Assembly (NCBI GenBank): GCA_026260175.1
Contig: JAKCWW010000448.1
Location: forward strand, 27,674 to 91,673
From: Reticulitermes lucifugus
Lineage: Eukaryota; Arthropoda; Insecta; Blattodea; Rhinotermitidae
DNA: 64,000 nucleotides
Direction: 5' to 3'
Shown here piece after piece: positions 35,775 to 48,045 of the stretch. A program made the translations under genes and the position numbers. How positions within the stretch are numbered: position 1 is the stretch's first letter; each line of letters starts with the position of its first letter. The notes below the pieces were generated by a model, which worked only from the letters and a program-made list of their open reading frames with translations, made no database searches and was not told where the DNA came from.

Positions 35775-36300
35775 CAGTGTATGTATAACCTTAACATTGA
35801 GGCGCCTTTGCGTAACCATTGTTGCCATGGAAAAGCAGTAGACCTAAGTATCTCATATTCTGAGCGAGTATCTGTAGCCTTAGTTATCCGGCGTGCAAAG
35901 CGTTTACGCCATATTATATTGTTATCTGTGACCTGTCTGGCATTACCATATTTTTTCACATTACCTCATAAACGGTATGATTTTCTGAAAAAAGTTATTG
36001 AACATAAAATGTGTATTTTTTATTTTCTCTACAACTTTTGTCTGAAACATTTCTCATTCTAAGAAGAATTGAGCGAGATATTATAAATGTACAAGGTCTA
36101 AATGTGAAGTACCCGTTATTCTTGTCACATTTTAATGAAACTTGAATTTTCTCCGTAGATTTTCGAAAAATACTCATATCAAATTTCATGAAAATCCGTC
36201 AAGTTGCAGCAGTGCTGTTCCATGCGGACGGACTCACGGACGGACAGACATGACGAAGCTAGTAGTCGCTTTTTGCAATTTTTCGAACGCGCCTAAAAAG
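35775..36300 (-). repeat. G repeat, near full length
   Basis: In reverse: CGTAACCATTGTTGCCATGG, CACATTTTATGTTCAATAAC, GATTTTCGAAAAATACTCAT and TTTTTCGAACGCGCC. The minus-strand reading ends GRTHGRTDMTKLVVAFCNFS. Confidence 0.9.
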
Positions 36301-36536
36301 TGTATAAAGCAAGTTGATAAATGTAACACATTTGTTACATTATAGCCACACAGAACGCACAGGGTAACGTTGTTTGCGTTTTGCTCAACTTGAAGGACTG
36401 ACATTTTGTCACATTTCAGTAGAACGTCTTCCTTTTGTCTCCATAGTACAGTAACGTTAAGTAGTGACGTCATATCCGACACAGTAGCAGGAGGCGTTTG
36501 TATTATTTGATTTAAAGTTCGTAATGTTCTTTAACG

Positions 36537-36767
36537 CCGATCCAGTGGCCTTGCGGTCTAAGGCGTGGGGCTTCGGCCGCTCGCTTGCTAGGATCGTGGG
36601 TTCGAATTCCACCGGGGGCATGGATGTTTGACTCTTGTGAGTGTTCCCTCGTCCAGAGGAGTCCTACCGACTGTGGTGTGTCTCTCAGTGTGATCAAAAG
36701 AAATTACAAAACCTCGACACTGAAACGGGAAAACCGGAGTAGGTAGAAGAGAACGACTAAAAAAAAA
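36537..36767 (+). repeat. S2 SINE with perfect 11-bp TSD
   Basis: The head includes AGTGGCCTTGCGGTCTAAGG with B-box GGTTCGAATTCC, and it ends in an A-run. GTTCTTTAACG flanks it at 36526-36536 and 36768-36778 without mismatch, suggesting a fairly recent insertion compared with its neighbours. Confidence 0.94.
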
Positions 36768-37129
36768 GTTCTTTAACGTGTATTAATTAGTGCAAAAGAG
36801 GCGTAGGCCTATAACCCTTACGGAATTCGACTGTAGGAATCATGAGAACGGCAGTAAATGTGTATTTATTGGATTTTAACGATGCTCACGAGCGCTGTAC
36901 CGTCTGAAACTGATTCTCGGCCATTTTATTAATTAATTTATTATTTAGGGACGCTGCCATTACCTGGTGTTCGAAAGTAAAGTGACAATATTTGATCTTA
37001 GCATCATTAAATAAGTGGACAGTTTATGGTATTAGACAACGAGACATTTTGGGATTTATGGGTTTGCACCGTTGGATGGTAGTATAATGACTAATGAATT
37101 GGAAATAATGTACAAGAAAGCGGTAACAG

Positions 37130-37235
37130 TCTAATCTGGCGCACTTTCGCGGCATTTTCACCAAGGGCGAGATTTGATCCCGGGACCTCCTGATACGATG
37201 GAGAATTTGGCCCACTTCACCACGACATTTTGTGT
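37130..37235 (-). repeat. S6 tRNA-like SINE head fragment
   Basis: On the minus strand: CGTGGTGAAGTGGGCCAAAT, then GGTCCCGGGATCAAATCTCG (B-box-like). No body was recognised. Confidence 0.6.
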
Positions 37236-37517
37236 AATATTCTAACTAGGTAACTTGAACCTGCTCCATCTTCTTTAGGCAGAAATATTTTTTGTCACTT
37301 TTTGCAAAAAGTTAGTCTTTCTGACACATCGCGTTTCGGGGATCGCTGTATTTGCAGCACCAAACGTTGGTAAAATGACGGAGGGTGGGTTTAGGAGGGA
37401 GGTTGCTTTTATATACCGCTAAACGTTGCGAGCCTACCGTGACAATGAAAGGCAAATTAACAACAAAGTGAAAAAGTTTGTACTTGAACGGTATTACCTG
37501 TTCTGGACGACAGTGAA

Positions 37518-37755
37518 ATGGGATAGCTCAGTCAGTATAGTAACTACGCTAGTGGCTGGACGATCGAGAATTCTGGCTTAGATTCCCGCCGGAGGCGGAG
37601 ATTCTTTCTTGTAAACAGCGTCCAGACCGACTTAGGGTCAACCCAACTACCTGTCCAGTGAATATCGGGAGAGATCGGTCGGGGCGTGAAGCTGACCGTT
37701 CACCTTCCTGTACTGCAGAGGCTACTGGTGCGTGGAAGTGTACCTCCATTCCCAC
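37518..37755 (+). repeat. S3 SINE
   Basis: The head GGGATAGCTCAGTCAGTATA, a worn B-box (CTTAGATTCCC), CCAGACCGACTTAGGG, GGGGCGTGAAGCTGACC and GTGTACCTCCATTCCC follow S3 order. Confidence 0.87.
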
Positions 37756-37759
37756 ATTT

Positions 37760-40700
37760 TCAGAGAACCAGTTTCTCTAGAAAACCTTGGTGTTGACCTG
37801 CAGTACTCAGAACTGATAACACGTGCGTCGTTGAGTGTGGTAATATTTCCATTACACTTGTCTTTGCGAAAAAATTCCATTGTCCGGCTTTTGTTGATAT
37901 TCAGCATAGGTATTTTTTGAATACTAGTTTCCATGTATTATGCATTACGTTTCTACCCGAACGAGCCGTCTGTCTGTTGCGGGGAGATGGGAAGGAAGGG
38001 CAATCATATCGAAACGTCCACGGTACAGTTCCCAACTTACGCGATTTCAGACTTACACAATTTTAAAGAAGTAAATTTAAAATAAAGTTTTGGAAACGCG
38101 CGGGAATGAAAACACAATGAGAGTAAGATGGCTGAAGAATACTGCTGGGCGATAACACAGGCGCGAGGCGGTCATGCTGCGGCCGATCAGGTTCCAGTAT
38201 GTTGGATTTGGATTTCTATTGGACTGCCTTGTATGTACATGATTCGTTCTGACTTGCGCAAAATTCGACTTGTGCCGCATCCTCCGGAACGTAACTGTTG
38301 GGTAAGTTGGGGTGTGTGTATTGCGCAAAGCACCTCCATTATGGCATCTTCGAGTCAGTCCTGTGGTATTTCAGTGTTTCTGTAAGTGACTTTACTGTTT
38401 TAATCGTGTATTACTCGGAACGCCTTTTGTGCAGTTAAGAAACGGCATTTGAAAAATGAGTTAAAAAGTCGTGAGCTTTGTATTCGCTGGGTGCCCAGTT
38501 CGAATTTCGGCAGGGACACTGGTTATTGTGACTGACGATTTCCTTTGTTTACCTCATTCCTTCTACGTAAGTTCTGATATAGTAGCATACTTCGATTAGT
38601 CCAAATCCGTTTATTTTCGAATTCCTTCTAAGTAATCATTGACACCACACCCCACCATCCACTCAGCGTTTCAAACAAACCGCAGTAAGAAGAGAGCGGA
38701 TAATCTGTCAATAACGAACGTTTTAGGAAGACAAGATTTTCCACATCTTCTAACCTGAAGACTGAGGCAGTTTGTTCTTCCTAAGCTTTGGCAACAGTGT
38801 TGAAGAACACGCGGCATTGTAAGCAAGAAGATTAATATTTTGTGTCTTGAAGCTTTCACGGCAACTAAATTCAGTAAAATCTCAGGCTGACAGCCGTGTC
38901 ACGTGGTTAAATGAAACTAATGTTTCAAAGACCCATCCCGTCCCCATCATCGGAGTTCTCGTGTGACTCGAAATCCAGCCTTCTGAAATTATGTACCAGT
39001 ATAGGACCGGAGAAGAAAATGAGAAACAAGAAATTTATATTGATGTATACATAAATGTGTGTGTGTGTGCGTGTGCGTGTAGACCAAGGGTTTCAATCTG
39101 AAATCGTACGCGGGCCAAACGATTTTTTAAATTAAGGCAAGCTAGTGCCATGTAAGCAATAATTAGCTCTCCATTAAGAACATTTGTTTTAATAAAAAGG
39201 CAAATATAATTATTTACGTTAGGCCTACCTCATTGTTACCTCTTTGTTGGCGTGTGTTGTACCTTGCCATCGAGGAGTAGCAAAATTCTTTGAGCGTTTA
39301 TGGCCCGTGACGAAAAACATTTTAAATCTTTAAATTGAAAAAGCCTTCGATGCTGTGCCGGCCTACATTCTGCAGGTACAATAAGACCAGTTTAAGGGCC
39401 GCATAAAATGACTGGCAGTTCTAATTCGGCCTACGGCCCGCGTGTCTGATGCCAACCATTCGTATGCTCGCGTATGAGTGTATGTATGACATTAGTGAGA
39501 ACAGGGCAGATAATGTAGTCGTTAATTGTTAAGTATATTACTTAACGACGCTGTCAGTTGGTAAGATTATACAGCGTCGGTGATGAGTGAATGAGTATAG
39601 AGTAGTGGCGGAATGGTACTGACAAGGTAAACCGAAGTATTTGGAGAAAAACCTGTCCCAGTGCCACTTTGTCCACCACGTATCGCCGATGCAATGGCCT
39701 GGCACTGAATCGTGGCCTCTGCGACGAGACTATTCTTTATACATACAGTCTGGGACTATGAAACGTTATATTTTAGATAAGTTGCACTAGATTCCTCCTA
39801 GCAGTAAAGAACAGCCCGACGTGACCTACCTGAGAGTCATTCGAAGTCGGCTAAGACATCCAAATAGTATAAATAAGTGTCAGGGTAGCCATTCCATCGT
39901 CATGTAGCAATAGGAGTTCTTATTAGTTATGAATGGGACAACCACATGGCAGGAAGAAGCAGAAGTGAAAGGTAACAAACAGTCTGTATTGCTGCTTCGA
40001 CGTTTGGTGCAGTGGGTTGGTTTACAGTGTGCATAGTGAAACCGTGACCTGATGTGTCCCTACAGGTCTGTAATGCGTAACTGTGGATCACTGGAGTGAT
40101 TATCTGTAGAAACCGTAGCTAGAGATGGGAACTGTTAAATTTTACTGTTGGAATTTTGACAGACTGTGCTGGTTATAAATAGAACGAGTATCACTATGCC
40201 TTGTGTCCATGTTAAGGAAAACTGTTAGATGGAACTCGTACCTAATTTCGTTTCGAATTCAGACTGTCGTACCGCGAAGTAATAATAAGAGGTTTGCACT
40301 GCACAAGCGCGTGCTGTCCACACCACCAGGATATATTTTTATGATACTGTAAACTGTACTGTGGTTTCTCCAGGGTTCTGTGATGACGCGGCAGTTGGGC
40401 GAGAAAGAGAAAGTGGAGAAACACCGAGATTGTCAGAAACAAGTGGGTATGGTGGGCAGGCGAACGTGTGGAGAGGAGGAAGGCGGAGAAGTTGGATTAA
40501 AATTTGTAATTTTAATCACGTAGACAAAGCGAAACATGAAAGCAAATAACAAATGTTAGTACGAATAGAATTCATAGGACCGTGAAAATAAATATTAATA
40601 TTTTTTCTGCGAAACTTCAGACAACGCCTACAGCGAATTGTTGAAAGGGGTACGCAATCAAGCAGCGTTATGCAGTACAAGCATTTGAGAAACGCAATTC

Positions 40701-41480
40701 TGTGTTCATGAAATGTAACTGAAGCCTTGGTACGGCTTACTTCAAACAAGTAGAAGTACGTACCTGATCTCCAGGGATGTGGTTGCTTTCTTTATCATGA
40801 TCACAATGTATAATAAATAAAACTTTATAGACGGGGTAACACTCAAATTAACCATTTAAATATTAGGTTAATGTGGGTTATATTTAAAGATTCGTCTCGT
40901 ACCACGCGGTAAACAGACACTGTCTCGGTTATAAAAACTATCAATTATTGCTGTATAGGGAAATAGGTCTAGTTGCTTTTTATGAGGTCCATATAAAATC
41001 ACATTGATACCGTCTATGGGTAGAACGTAGAATTTTTTAATGTTAAACCTGGTAGTGCAGAAACTATTACTAGGCTTGAAATTTAAAGCATGAATAACAC
41101 TCAGATTAAGGAACTGAAGTTTACTCGTATACGTTGTACATTCCATCTACACAACGATGCTATTGAATGGCTGGTACTTCAGCTTTGTATTCGGTAGTCC
41201 CAAGGTTAAAGCCTCTGCCCGGAGACTGCTATCTCCTGAGTGACACTTTTTGTGGCTTCTCTTATTCTTTCCAAACATATTATGTGATTGAGTAAACTGC
41301 AAGGCATGTCATTTCGCCGCTAATCTGAAATTCCCTCAATGTATTATAGATTATATGTACAGTACTTGCAAATGATGCGTTCTCAATGTGACTTCTGGTG
41401 TCTTGAGCAGCTGCAGTGCCAAGTCGTTACGTGTTACGTACACGCACTTTGAAGCATAAATTCCGTCTAAGTTAATTATC
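37760..41480. other. Mostly unrecognised intronic sequence
   Basis: It contains an H motif (38917), an S1 SINE (39530) and a possible tRNA-like stretch with CCCAGTTCGAATTTC (38497). A (TG)n tract lies at 39057-39080. The rest is unassigned. Confidence 0.45.
39530..39735 (-). repeat. S1 SINE, degraded head
   Basis: The body GGTGGACAAAGTGGCACTGG and the 3' block CTGACAGCGTCGTTAAGTAA read on the minus strand. The B-box is eroded. Confidence 0.82.
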
Positions 41481-41489
41481 ATTGATAAA

Positions 41490-41800
41490 CCATTTCATGC
41501 CTATCAGAGAACACGACCCATCTCCGTTAAGGCGTGTCCGGACTTCTTGTGCTCGTGCTCGCGATACTCGCAGTGTTTGTTGCCGGCTGTGTACAGACTG
41601 TCCGTTCAGTGGCTCGAAGTGTCCAACCTGCAATGCCCTTTGGTCTGCCAGTCTTCGAAGTACCGCCTCTGTGCCGAGCCACCGAGCCCAGGGCTTCGGT
41701 GATTCCCGCTGCCTGGGCTCGCGCTCGTGAAATCGTCCACACTTTCGGAGACGCACAAGTCCGAGCCCGAGGCCGATTAGTGTGGACTGACCTTTACAAA
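41490..41800. other. GC- and CpG-rich island inside the intron
   Basis: It is visibly richer in GC and CpG than its surroundings, with open frames of 71-103 codons on both strands. GTGTCCGGAC and GTGCTCGTGCTCGCG at the left resemble the reverse complement of CGCGCTCGTGAAATCGTCCA and CAC at the right, as worn TIRs would. No protein family recognised. Confidence 0.5.
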
Positions 41801-43228
41801 CTGGTTAATGCTGTAATAAAATGGACTACTCGCTGTTTACTGTAAGAATCATTCGAAATACGTAAATAGACTGTTTGGGTACACTGCAGTTTTTCATGTA
41901 AAGACGGTGGTACGCATAATTCACACTATTTTGTATTACCGCATTATTTCTAATGCAGCATTATTTTGCAGAATCTCGATTTAATCGAAATAAAATTCGC
42001 TAACATTTCCTTTCAATTTGTCAGCGTTTTATTTACTTGCATAGAAACCAGTTTTCTGTATGAGCAATTAGGACGTAGCGATAATTATTGCAGGCGTATG
42101 TGATGCACATTAATGTAAATGGATTAACTGTGTTCTAGACAACGTATTTTGCGTAATAGGTGCGCCGTTTGATGTGTCCCAACATAAGTTCAGGAACGCT
42201 CGTCCATTAATTTAACTTTCTCTGCTTGTAATAAATAAAAAAGGGTATGCACGAAATACAACAATTTGCATCCTCGTCAGTAGTGTTGGTGTGTGTATTC
42301 TGCAAACGGAGCTGAACTAGAAGATTTCAGTCTTTCTAGGATATGACGCTTTGTCTTTTCGCGAGTACTTTCCTGACGTTTCGAAGGATCGGAATGTCTT
42401 TTTCAGGATCATTCTTCTAGGGCTCCTTGACTCTTAAGATGACAACACTGCGATCGTTTGAAACGTCGGTCACTACTCGTCTAAATCTCTTAAATTTCAT
42501 TACTGTATTACAGTCGTAAATGTGAACACAAGATTCAGCTGACTCCATTGAGCCGAATTTTCCGTCAGAAACTGATAGTCTCTCTGCTCATCAAGAAATT
42601 ACCAGCCTTGTATGAAATGTGAAGTTTCATTATGGCGTTCACAAAAGCCCGCCACTGGACCTAATCATGGGCTACTTGGCCTACTTTTCTTCCTAAATAA
42701 GAAGAAAGTAGGCTGGTGAACTCTGCCTTCTTTGCTGCTGTGTGTCCTCCTGTTTCAGATTTCGAATCAGTTGACCAATTTTTGTAAAAATTAGTATAAT
42801 GACATCAAAACGCCATAGCCCAACTCCTTAATTTCCTACAATCGGTAATAACAACATGCTGGACACTAACGTGTGGGACAGGAGAAACGCGAGCCTGAAA
42901 TGATGCATGGTATTATATAGCTTGGCATAATATACGACTTTTATTACTGTAATTTATTGTTTTGGAATTTAAAATGTCAAGGTGGCGACCGTGGGAAATT
43001 TTACTTAAGTTATGGTTTGATGGCGACAACTAAATGGATCACTGGAACTAGGCATGTCAAATCTGATACGGAGATAGAGCATAATAAACATACCTGCACA
43101 TTTTGTATTAAATATTTTGGGAGTCGTTACAAACATGGTTACGGTGCGAAATTCTGATGTTATATCCGACAGTGTTAACATATACAGAATTTGTACGTAA
43201 GAAACATTTCTTCACAAAAATTAAATTA

Positions 43229-43258
43229 AACACCAATAATAATAATAATAATAATAAT
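43229..43258. repeat. (AAT)n microsatellite
   Basis: About nine to ten AAT units, ending in ATCATAG. Confidence 0.93.
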
Positions 43259-43415
43259 CATAGTAGATGACTTTAAATATAAGCAATAGTAAAGTAAGCT
43301 TTGTGAGTTTATCTCGCAACTGCTTGTTCAGATATACCACGTATACTGTACATTCTGTTTCGAAGTTTTTCCGGTGCGCTTTTTGATATTTCCGTTGATT
43401 TTATCTTTGTTAACG

Positions 43416-43449
43416 GTGTGTGTGTGTGTGTGTGTGGAGGGGGGGGGGT
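43416..43449. repeat. (TG)n followed by a G-run
   Basis: About ten TG units run into GGAGGGGGGGGGG. Confidence 0.95.
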
Positions 43450-43904
43450 GAGTAGGCGCGCACCCACAATTCCTCCTGGCTGAGCATTTCAGCATGTCAT
43501 AATGTCGTGACGCCATGAGAACACATAAACCTACCTACATCAACTTTTTCTCCCCCTCCACCCATTCATTTACCATTCCATATTTTTCGTGAGCTGAGTG
43601 TTACGTAAGTTTTTTTATTTACTGTTTGTTTTCTCTGTTTTACGTTTTAATACAGGCCTGTATTTTACCGTGTGTTCTTTTTAATATGATGTGGGAGAAG
43701 TTATTTTTTCTGCCGTGTACAAATTTAGTTATGCGTAGCGTGACAGCTGTGCAGCCGTCTTTTGACTGTTCACATGATGGCGCTGTTTTTCATACAACAG
43801 ACGCCTTCCTGTAACTAGAGGCCAGGTCGACGTAATGGAGACGCTAACAACTATATTGTTTGCGGCACTGGGAAGTAGAGTGGTGTATGTGACATATTTT
43901 GTTT

Positions 43905-44065
43905 AACCCTTTCAACCACAGTGGAAAACGTTCAGTTTCTCGACACAGTGAATTTATGTGTTACGTACGATTCTTACAATAAAGAACGATTATTTCCCCG
44001 AACTAGGTAATAATGGAGGCGCAGTGTGCTTACTGTGTGGTACGAACTGTGTGTTCGTGTAGAGA
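43905..44065 (+). repeat. F repeat
   Basis: TTAACCCTTTCAACCACAGT, ATTCTTACAATAAAGAACGA and TAATGGAGGCGCAGTGTGCT. The ATTAACCGGTTGG block is shortened. Confidence 0.84.
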
Positions 44066-44540
44066 GTATTCGTGTCGCTGGACTGAGCACTGCAGAGCGG
44101 TCGGCATCTTGGGTCGCCATGCAGCAACCATGTAGTCCGCTCTACGGCCAGCAGTACGGCAATAAAAAATAAAGTTTGCAGGTCTATGTTTTGGTGAATT
44201 TTAGCCTGCAAAGACTTCAACATGCTGATGGTTGTGCAGTATATTGCATTCCTTCTTAGCTGTTAGTTGAACGAAATTTCGGTACGCACATTGAGTTTAT
44301 AGCGACAAATTAAATGGTAAAGTTTTCTGTGTGCTGAATGAAGCACCATGTCATGGGAGCGTATGGAGGTGTGGTAGTATAGCGCTACGCATTCTGAACG
44401 TCGGACTGGTTGTGCCCCATAGTCAGTCTGTGCGCACTGACGAAGACGGAGGTCTGTATTGTACAGTCGCCTGTGAAAAATTGTTACACCTGTGGAACAT
44501 GTGTAAGTTTGAGGCGAATTTAGTGTCGTACCACGAAATA

Positions 44541-44837
44541 GGTGAGCTGGATAGCTCAGTCAATATAGTGGACAGGCTACGGGCTGGACAATCAAGGAAT
44601 CAGGGTCGGATTTCCGGAAGAAGACATTTTTCTCTTCACCGTGCCCGTTCCGTGTTTGGGGCCCACCCAGCCCCCCATCCAGTGGATAAAGGGAGCTCTT
44701 TCTCGGGGGTAAAGTGGGCGTGGAGTGACGCTGACTATTCACTTCCTTCTATTGCCGAAGGTTGAGAAGAACTGGTGGTATACCTCCAAAAGAAAGCCAT
44801 TGTACCATGCGGACTGTAGAACCAACTCTTTACCGTT
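44541..44837 (+). repeat. S3 SINE with 12-bp TSD
   Basis: Head GGATAGCTCAGTCAATATAG, B-box degraded to GGGTCGGATTTC, body CACCCAGCCCCCCATCCAGT and GTGGTATACCTCC. TACCACGAAATA (44529-44540) and TACTACGAAATA (44838-44849) flank it, 11 of 12 matching. An open frame of 144 codons through it is not a gene. Confidence 0.89.
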
Positions 44838-45439
44838 TACTACGAAATAAAGTTGTCAGAATTAGTTTAGATTTACCCTAATCGTATTTTGATGGTTTTG
44901 TGTTTGCTAGTTGCAGCTTTTTGCCGTCCACATTGTGCGAGAGCAAGTCACGTGTTAAGAAGAAAATAAATTCCTTTGATAGCTTTGACTGTAGGACAAT
45001 GTTAAGTGAATGGTTTGCCGTGAATATCGGCTTTCTCTCTCAGGTTCGGAGTGGGTGCGTTTTAATTAAAAGGACAATGTGAATTAACCTCGTCTGGCCG
45101 GTTATAACAGTAAAAGTTAGAGAAAATTAATAAATTAAAACAAGCGCAGCCCGAGTGTCCTCTACCGTACGTTAAGCAAACTATACAAATCACATACAAC
45201 TGTACCACACATGCACAGAGCACCTATGCTTCTGTGGAAAAATGGCATATGTGCTCTTTTAAAAGTTCCCTTCTGTCAAATGCCTCAGAAGAACAGTCAT
45301 ACGTGGATGTACGTACGTTCGGTTTATTGCCGTTGCTTTACACGGAACCCGTCGTTCCGTATTGTCGTACCATACAACAGTTAGTTGGTTGTAAAATGTA
45401 AGAAATCCACTTCTTATGAAATGGTTGATTTTGACAGTA

Positions 45440-45722
45440 AGGTAAGGTAAAGTTCACCCTAGAACAGGCCATGAAGGCCCATAGGGAGGTAGAGGTATAG
45501 CTCTACTCTCTCCTCGGCGCTAGATGGGAGTAGGTGGTGAACGCCACGCCCCGGCCGCTTTACCCCCAGGAAAGAGAGACCCGGCACTCATTGTACAGGA
45601 GGCTGGGTGAGCCCCAGGTTCGGTCTGGACGGGTGCGGAAAATCTTGCCTTCACCGGAATTCGATCACCGGACCGTCCAGCCTGTAGCGAGTAGCTATAC
45701 GACTGCGCTATCCCGGCCCACG
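45440..45722 (-). repeat. S3 SINE, best-preserved copy
   Basis: On the minus strand: GGGCCGGGATAGCGCAGTCG, GGTGATCGAATTCCGG (B-box), CTCACCCAGCCTCCTG, GGGGGTAAAGCGGCCGGGGC and CTATACCTCTACCTCCC, ending in a TTACC repeat that looks like the 3' tail. Confidence 0.9.
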
Positions 45723-45871
45723 ATGTTGAGAGTAGTAAACCTTATAACGCAGTTTCGTTCTTACGACGTGTAGAAGGGATGCAAGCAACAACAGCGACAA
45801 TAGGCCTAATGTGTATTACTTTGAAATAAAATATTACTTTCAGCACGAATGTCTTTGCCATACGAATAACC

Positions 45872-46125
45872 AGATCTTCGCTCTTCTGGGTTGTTACGCT
45901 GCGTAACATCCAAGAAGAGCGAAGATCTCATTTACACCTCGGCGGAAGCCTGAAATCACGATTGATAACCAGTGAAGCCTGTCAGAGTGCGCACGCAATC
46001 TTAAGGCATGTTTGAGATCTGCGCTCTTCTGGGATATTACGCAGCGTTGAGTGGTAGTTCTGTACCGACGTTTCTGGACAACCTCATCTACATCGCGGCG
46101 GAAGCCTGAATTCACGCGTTAAGGC
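45872..46125. repeat. E-family cluster: 28-bp hairpin plus a second half-element
   Basis: AGATCTTCGCTCTTCTGGGT (from 45872) folds on its complement at 45901-45928 with a 1-base loop. A second CTGCGCTCTTCTGGGATATT follows at 46019. Both are followed by CGGCGGAAGCCTGAA-type sequence. Confidence 0.88.
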
Positions 46126-46427
46126 ATGTTCTGCCCTCTGTTTCTCAAGCGTTTGGATCGTGGATTCGAATGCTACTGCTGACTTCGATGTGTTGTGTGT
46201 GTAGTTAGAAGACTTGAAACGGGCCGATCCCCTCATCCATGGAGCCTACCGTAAGTCTGTAGGCTCAATAAGATTTATCTGGTAGAAGCACGAGTCTAAT
46301 AAACGAAGCGGACGCAAGCAAAGTCCTTACAGCACCGATGTCATTCGACATGCGAACGAAATTCCGGAAATGCGTCTTTCTTGTGTATCGAGGTGCATAT
46401 CTAGCCTATTAGCTACTAGTCGTTGAT

Positions 46428-46460
46428 CCTTGGTAGCTCAGTCATTGTAGTAACTAGGTT
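46428..46460 (+). repeat. S3 SINE head, 5' side of an S1 insertion
   Basis: GGTAGCTCAGTCATTGTAGT is the S3 A-box region. It is interrupted by S1 and continues at 46750. Confidence 0.85.
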
Positions 46461-46748
46461 AATAAGGGCCGTGCCATGGCTCAGGCGGTTAGTCGCCGGC
46501 CTCTCACCGCGGAGGCCCGGGTTCGATTCCGGGCCAGTCCATGTGGGATTTGTGGTGGACAAAGTGACACTGGGACAGGTTTTTCCCCGAGTAATTCGGT
46601 TTTCCCCTATCAGTTTCATTCCACCGGTGCTCCATTACAAGGAAAAACGGAAAAAAGTAATCATCTTCATCACAGGGTTGCACAATAGGCCTCAAAGCTG
46701 CGGTGCGTCTATAGCATCTGCTGCGGTGCCCTTCACCACAAAAAAGAA
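46461..46748 (+). repeat. S1 SINE, well preserved, nested in an S3 SINE
   Basis: The head ATGGCTCAGGCGGTTAGTCG (A-box) and GGGTTCGATTCCGGG (B-box) are followed by GTGGTGGACAAAGTGACACT and TTTTTCCCCGAGTAATTCGG. The S3 head stops at 46460 and resumes after 46750. Flanks AACTAGGTT and AACGAGGCT look like a diverged TSD. Confidence 0.9.
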
Positions 46749-46749
46749 A

Positions 46750-46850
46750 CGAGGCTACTAGAAGGCCGATAGATCAGGGTTCGATTTCCGCCAAAGGCAA
46801 GAGGTTTCGTCTACTCCAAAGTGTTCTGACCAGGCTATTAGGATAGCCGA
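46750..46850 (+). repeat. S3 SINE remainder, 3' side of an S1 insertion
   Basis: GGCTACTAGAAGGCCGATAG and CAGGGTTCGATTTCCGCC (B-box) continue the head begun at 46428. The body fades near 46850. Confidence 0.84.
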
Positions 46851-47504
46851 GGAGGTGTAAAAATTACGTGAACGCGCCATAGTGTTGCGGTATAGTACAT
46901 TGCCTATTTTGTTTGACGGTAAATAGGCGCTTCAGATAACATAGAAACTGTCAGTGACGTACATAATTGTCCATAATTGTCAATTGCTAATAATTTTTGC
47001 AACCAGACTGTCACTATTCTTGCAGAAAAATCGCCGTTTTAATGTCCTTGACCTTCTTAGACCGTTTGGACAGTAGTTGTAGGTAAACTTATCCGTATGA
47101 AGCCTAAATGAACGATGGTGAATAAGAGGCAAGAAAACAGCAGTGGAAGGGTAGATGAAAAGTGGATTTTTTAAAAAATGAATAACACTCATTTTGCCGG
47201 GGAATGGGGGTTCTGGGATTCTCCCGATCGTACTTCTGATAGAAAATATTACAGAATGGTGAGAAATAGTGGCTTGTGGCAGTAGTTGCTGAATTTTTAT
47301 TTTATGTTGATTGGCGAGTGGGTAGATAATTTGGTGGCCTTGCCAGGAAGGGGTTCAGTTTTCATGGATTTGAGTTTGGTGGACTGCGTGAAAGCATTGT
47401 CGTTCGTCAGCTGATACTTACACGTAGAGAACATATCCATGTAAGATGTTGAAAGAAATTAGGACGATTATTTTGTAAGCCTCATCTCCATGTCAATCGT
47501 ATAC

Positions 47505-47700
47505 AGAAATTCAGTTCCCACTTCACAGGGAACACTCTGACCATTAAAACGTCCAGTTGGTTAATGGTGTTTGGGGAAATAATGTCTGTTTACTGTGAGA
47601 ATCATACGAAACACACAAACACACTGTGTGGGCAGAAGACAGAGTTCCTTAGTGTTAAAGCGGGAGGCACATGTAATAAGCACTTGGTTTCAAGTGGATG
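47505..47700 (-). repeat. F repeat
   Basis: In reverse: GGTTAATGGTGTTTGGGGAA, ACTGTGAGAATCATACGAAA and CACACTGTGTGGGCAGAAGA. Confidence 0.86.
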
Positions 47701-47904
47701 AAAACTGTCACTTTTAACTTTACGTAACATTAGTGTCACAACGTATTGGTTGTCACCGACTAGAATCAGAGTGAAGAGTAAAAGATGCTAAAGTTTGTTC
47801 TTACATCAGTAGAGACAATCTAGTTCTTGTGTTTGTGTGAGTGAGCCTGCTTACTCAGTGTGTATGCGTATGTAGGGTGTGGGGAAACTTAGCAATTTGT
47901 ATTA

Positions 47905-48045
47905 GACGTAAGCAGCTACTGGGTGACCTTAAGGAAAAGAGAGGATACTGGAAATTGAAAGAGGAAGCACTAAATCGCACTCTGTGGAAAACTCGCTTTG
48001 GAAGAGGCTATGGACCTGTCGTAAGGCTACAGAATGAATGAATCC
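47905..48045 (+). mobile_element. LINE-1b terminal fragment
   Basis: It reads RRKQLLGDLKEKRGYWKLKE then EALNRTLWKTRFGRGYGPVV, homologous to 21113-21240 on the opposite strand and less worn. Confidence 0.9.

Noticed and set aside
41472-41845. A host gene in the GC-rich patch
   Set aside because: Frames are open on both strands as expected from composition. There are no splice sites with matching phase and no recognised domain.
44331-44765. A 144-codon open frame
   Set aside because: Its second half is an S3 SINE bounded by a TSD. The peptide follows SINE sequence and has no domain.
46461-46545. A functional tRNA gene
   Set aside because: A- and B-boxes are present, but no full acceptor stem closes the fold and a conserved SINE body follows. 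The same holds for the other tRNA-like heads.
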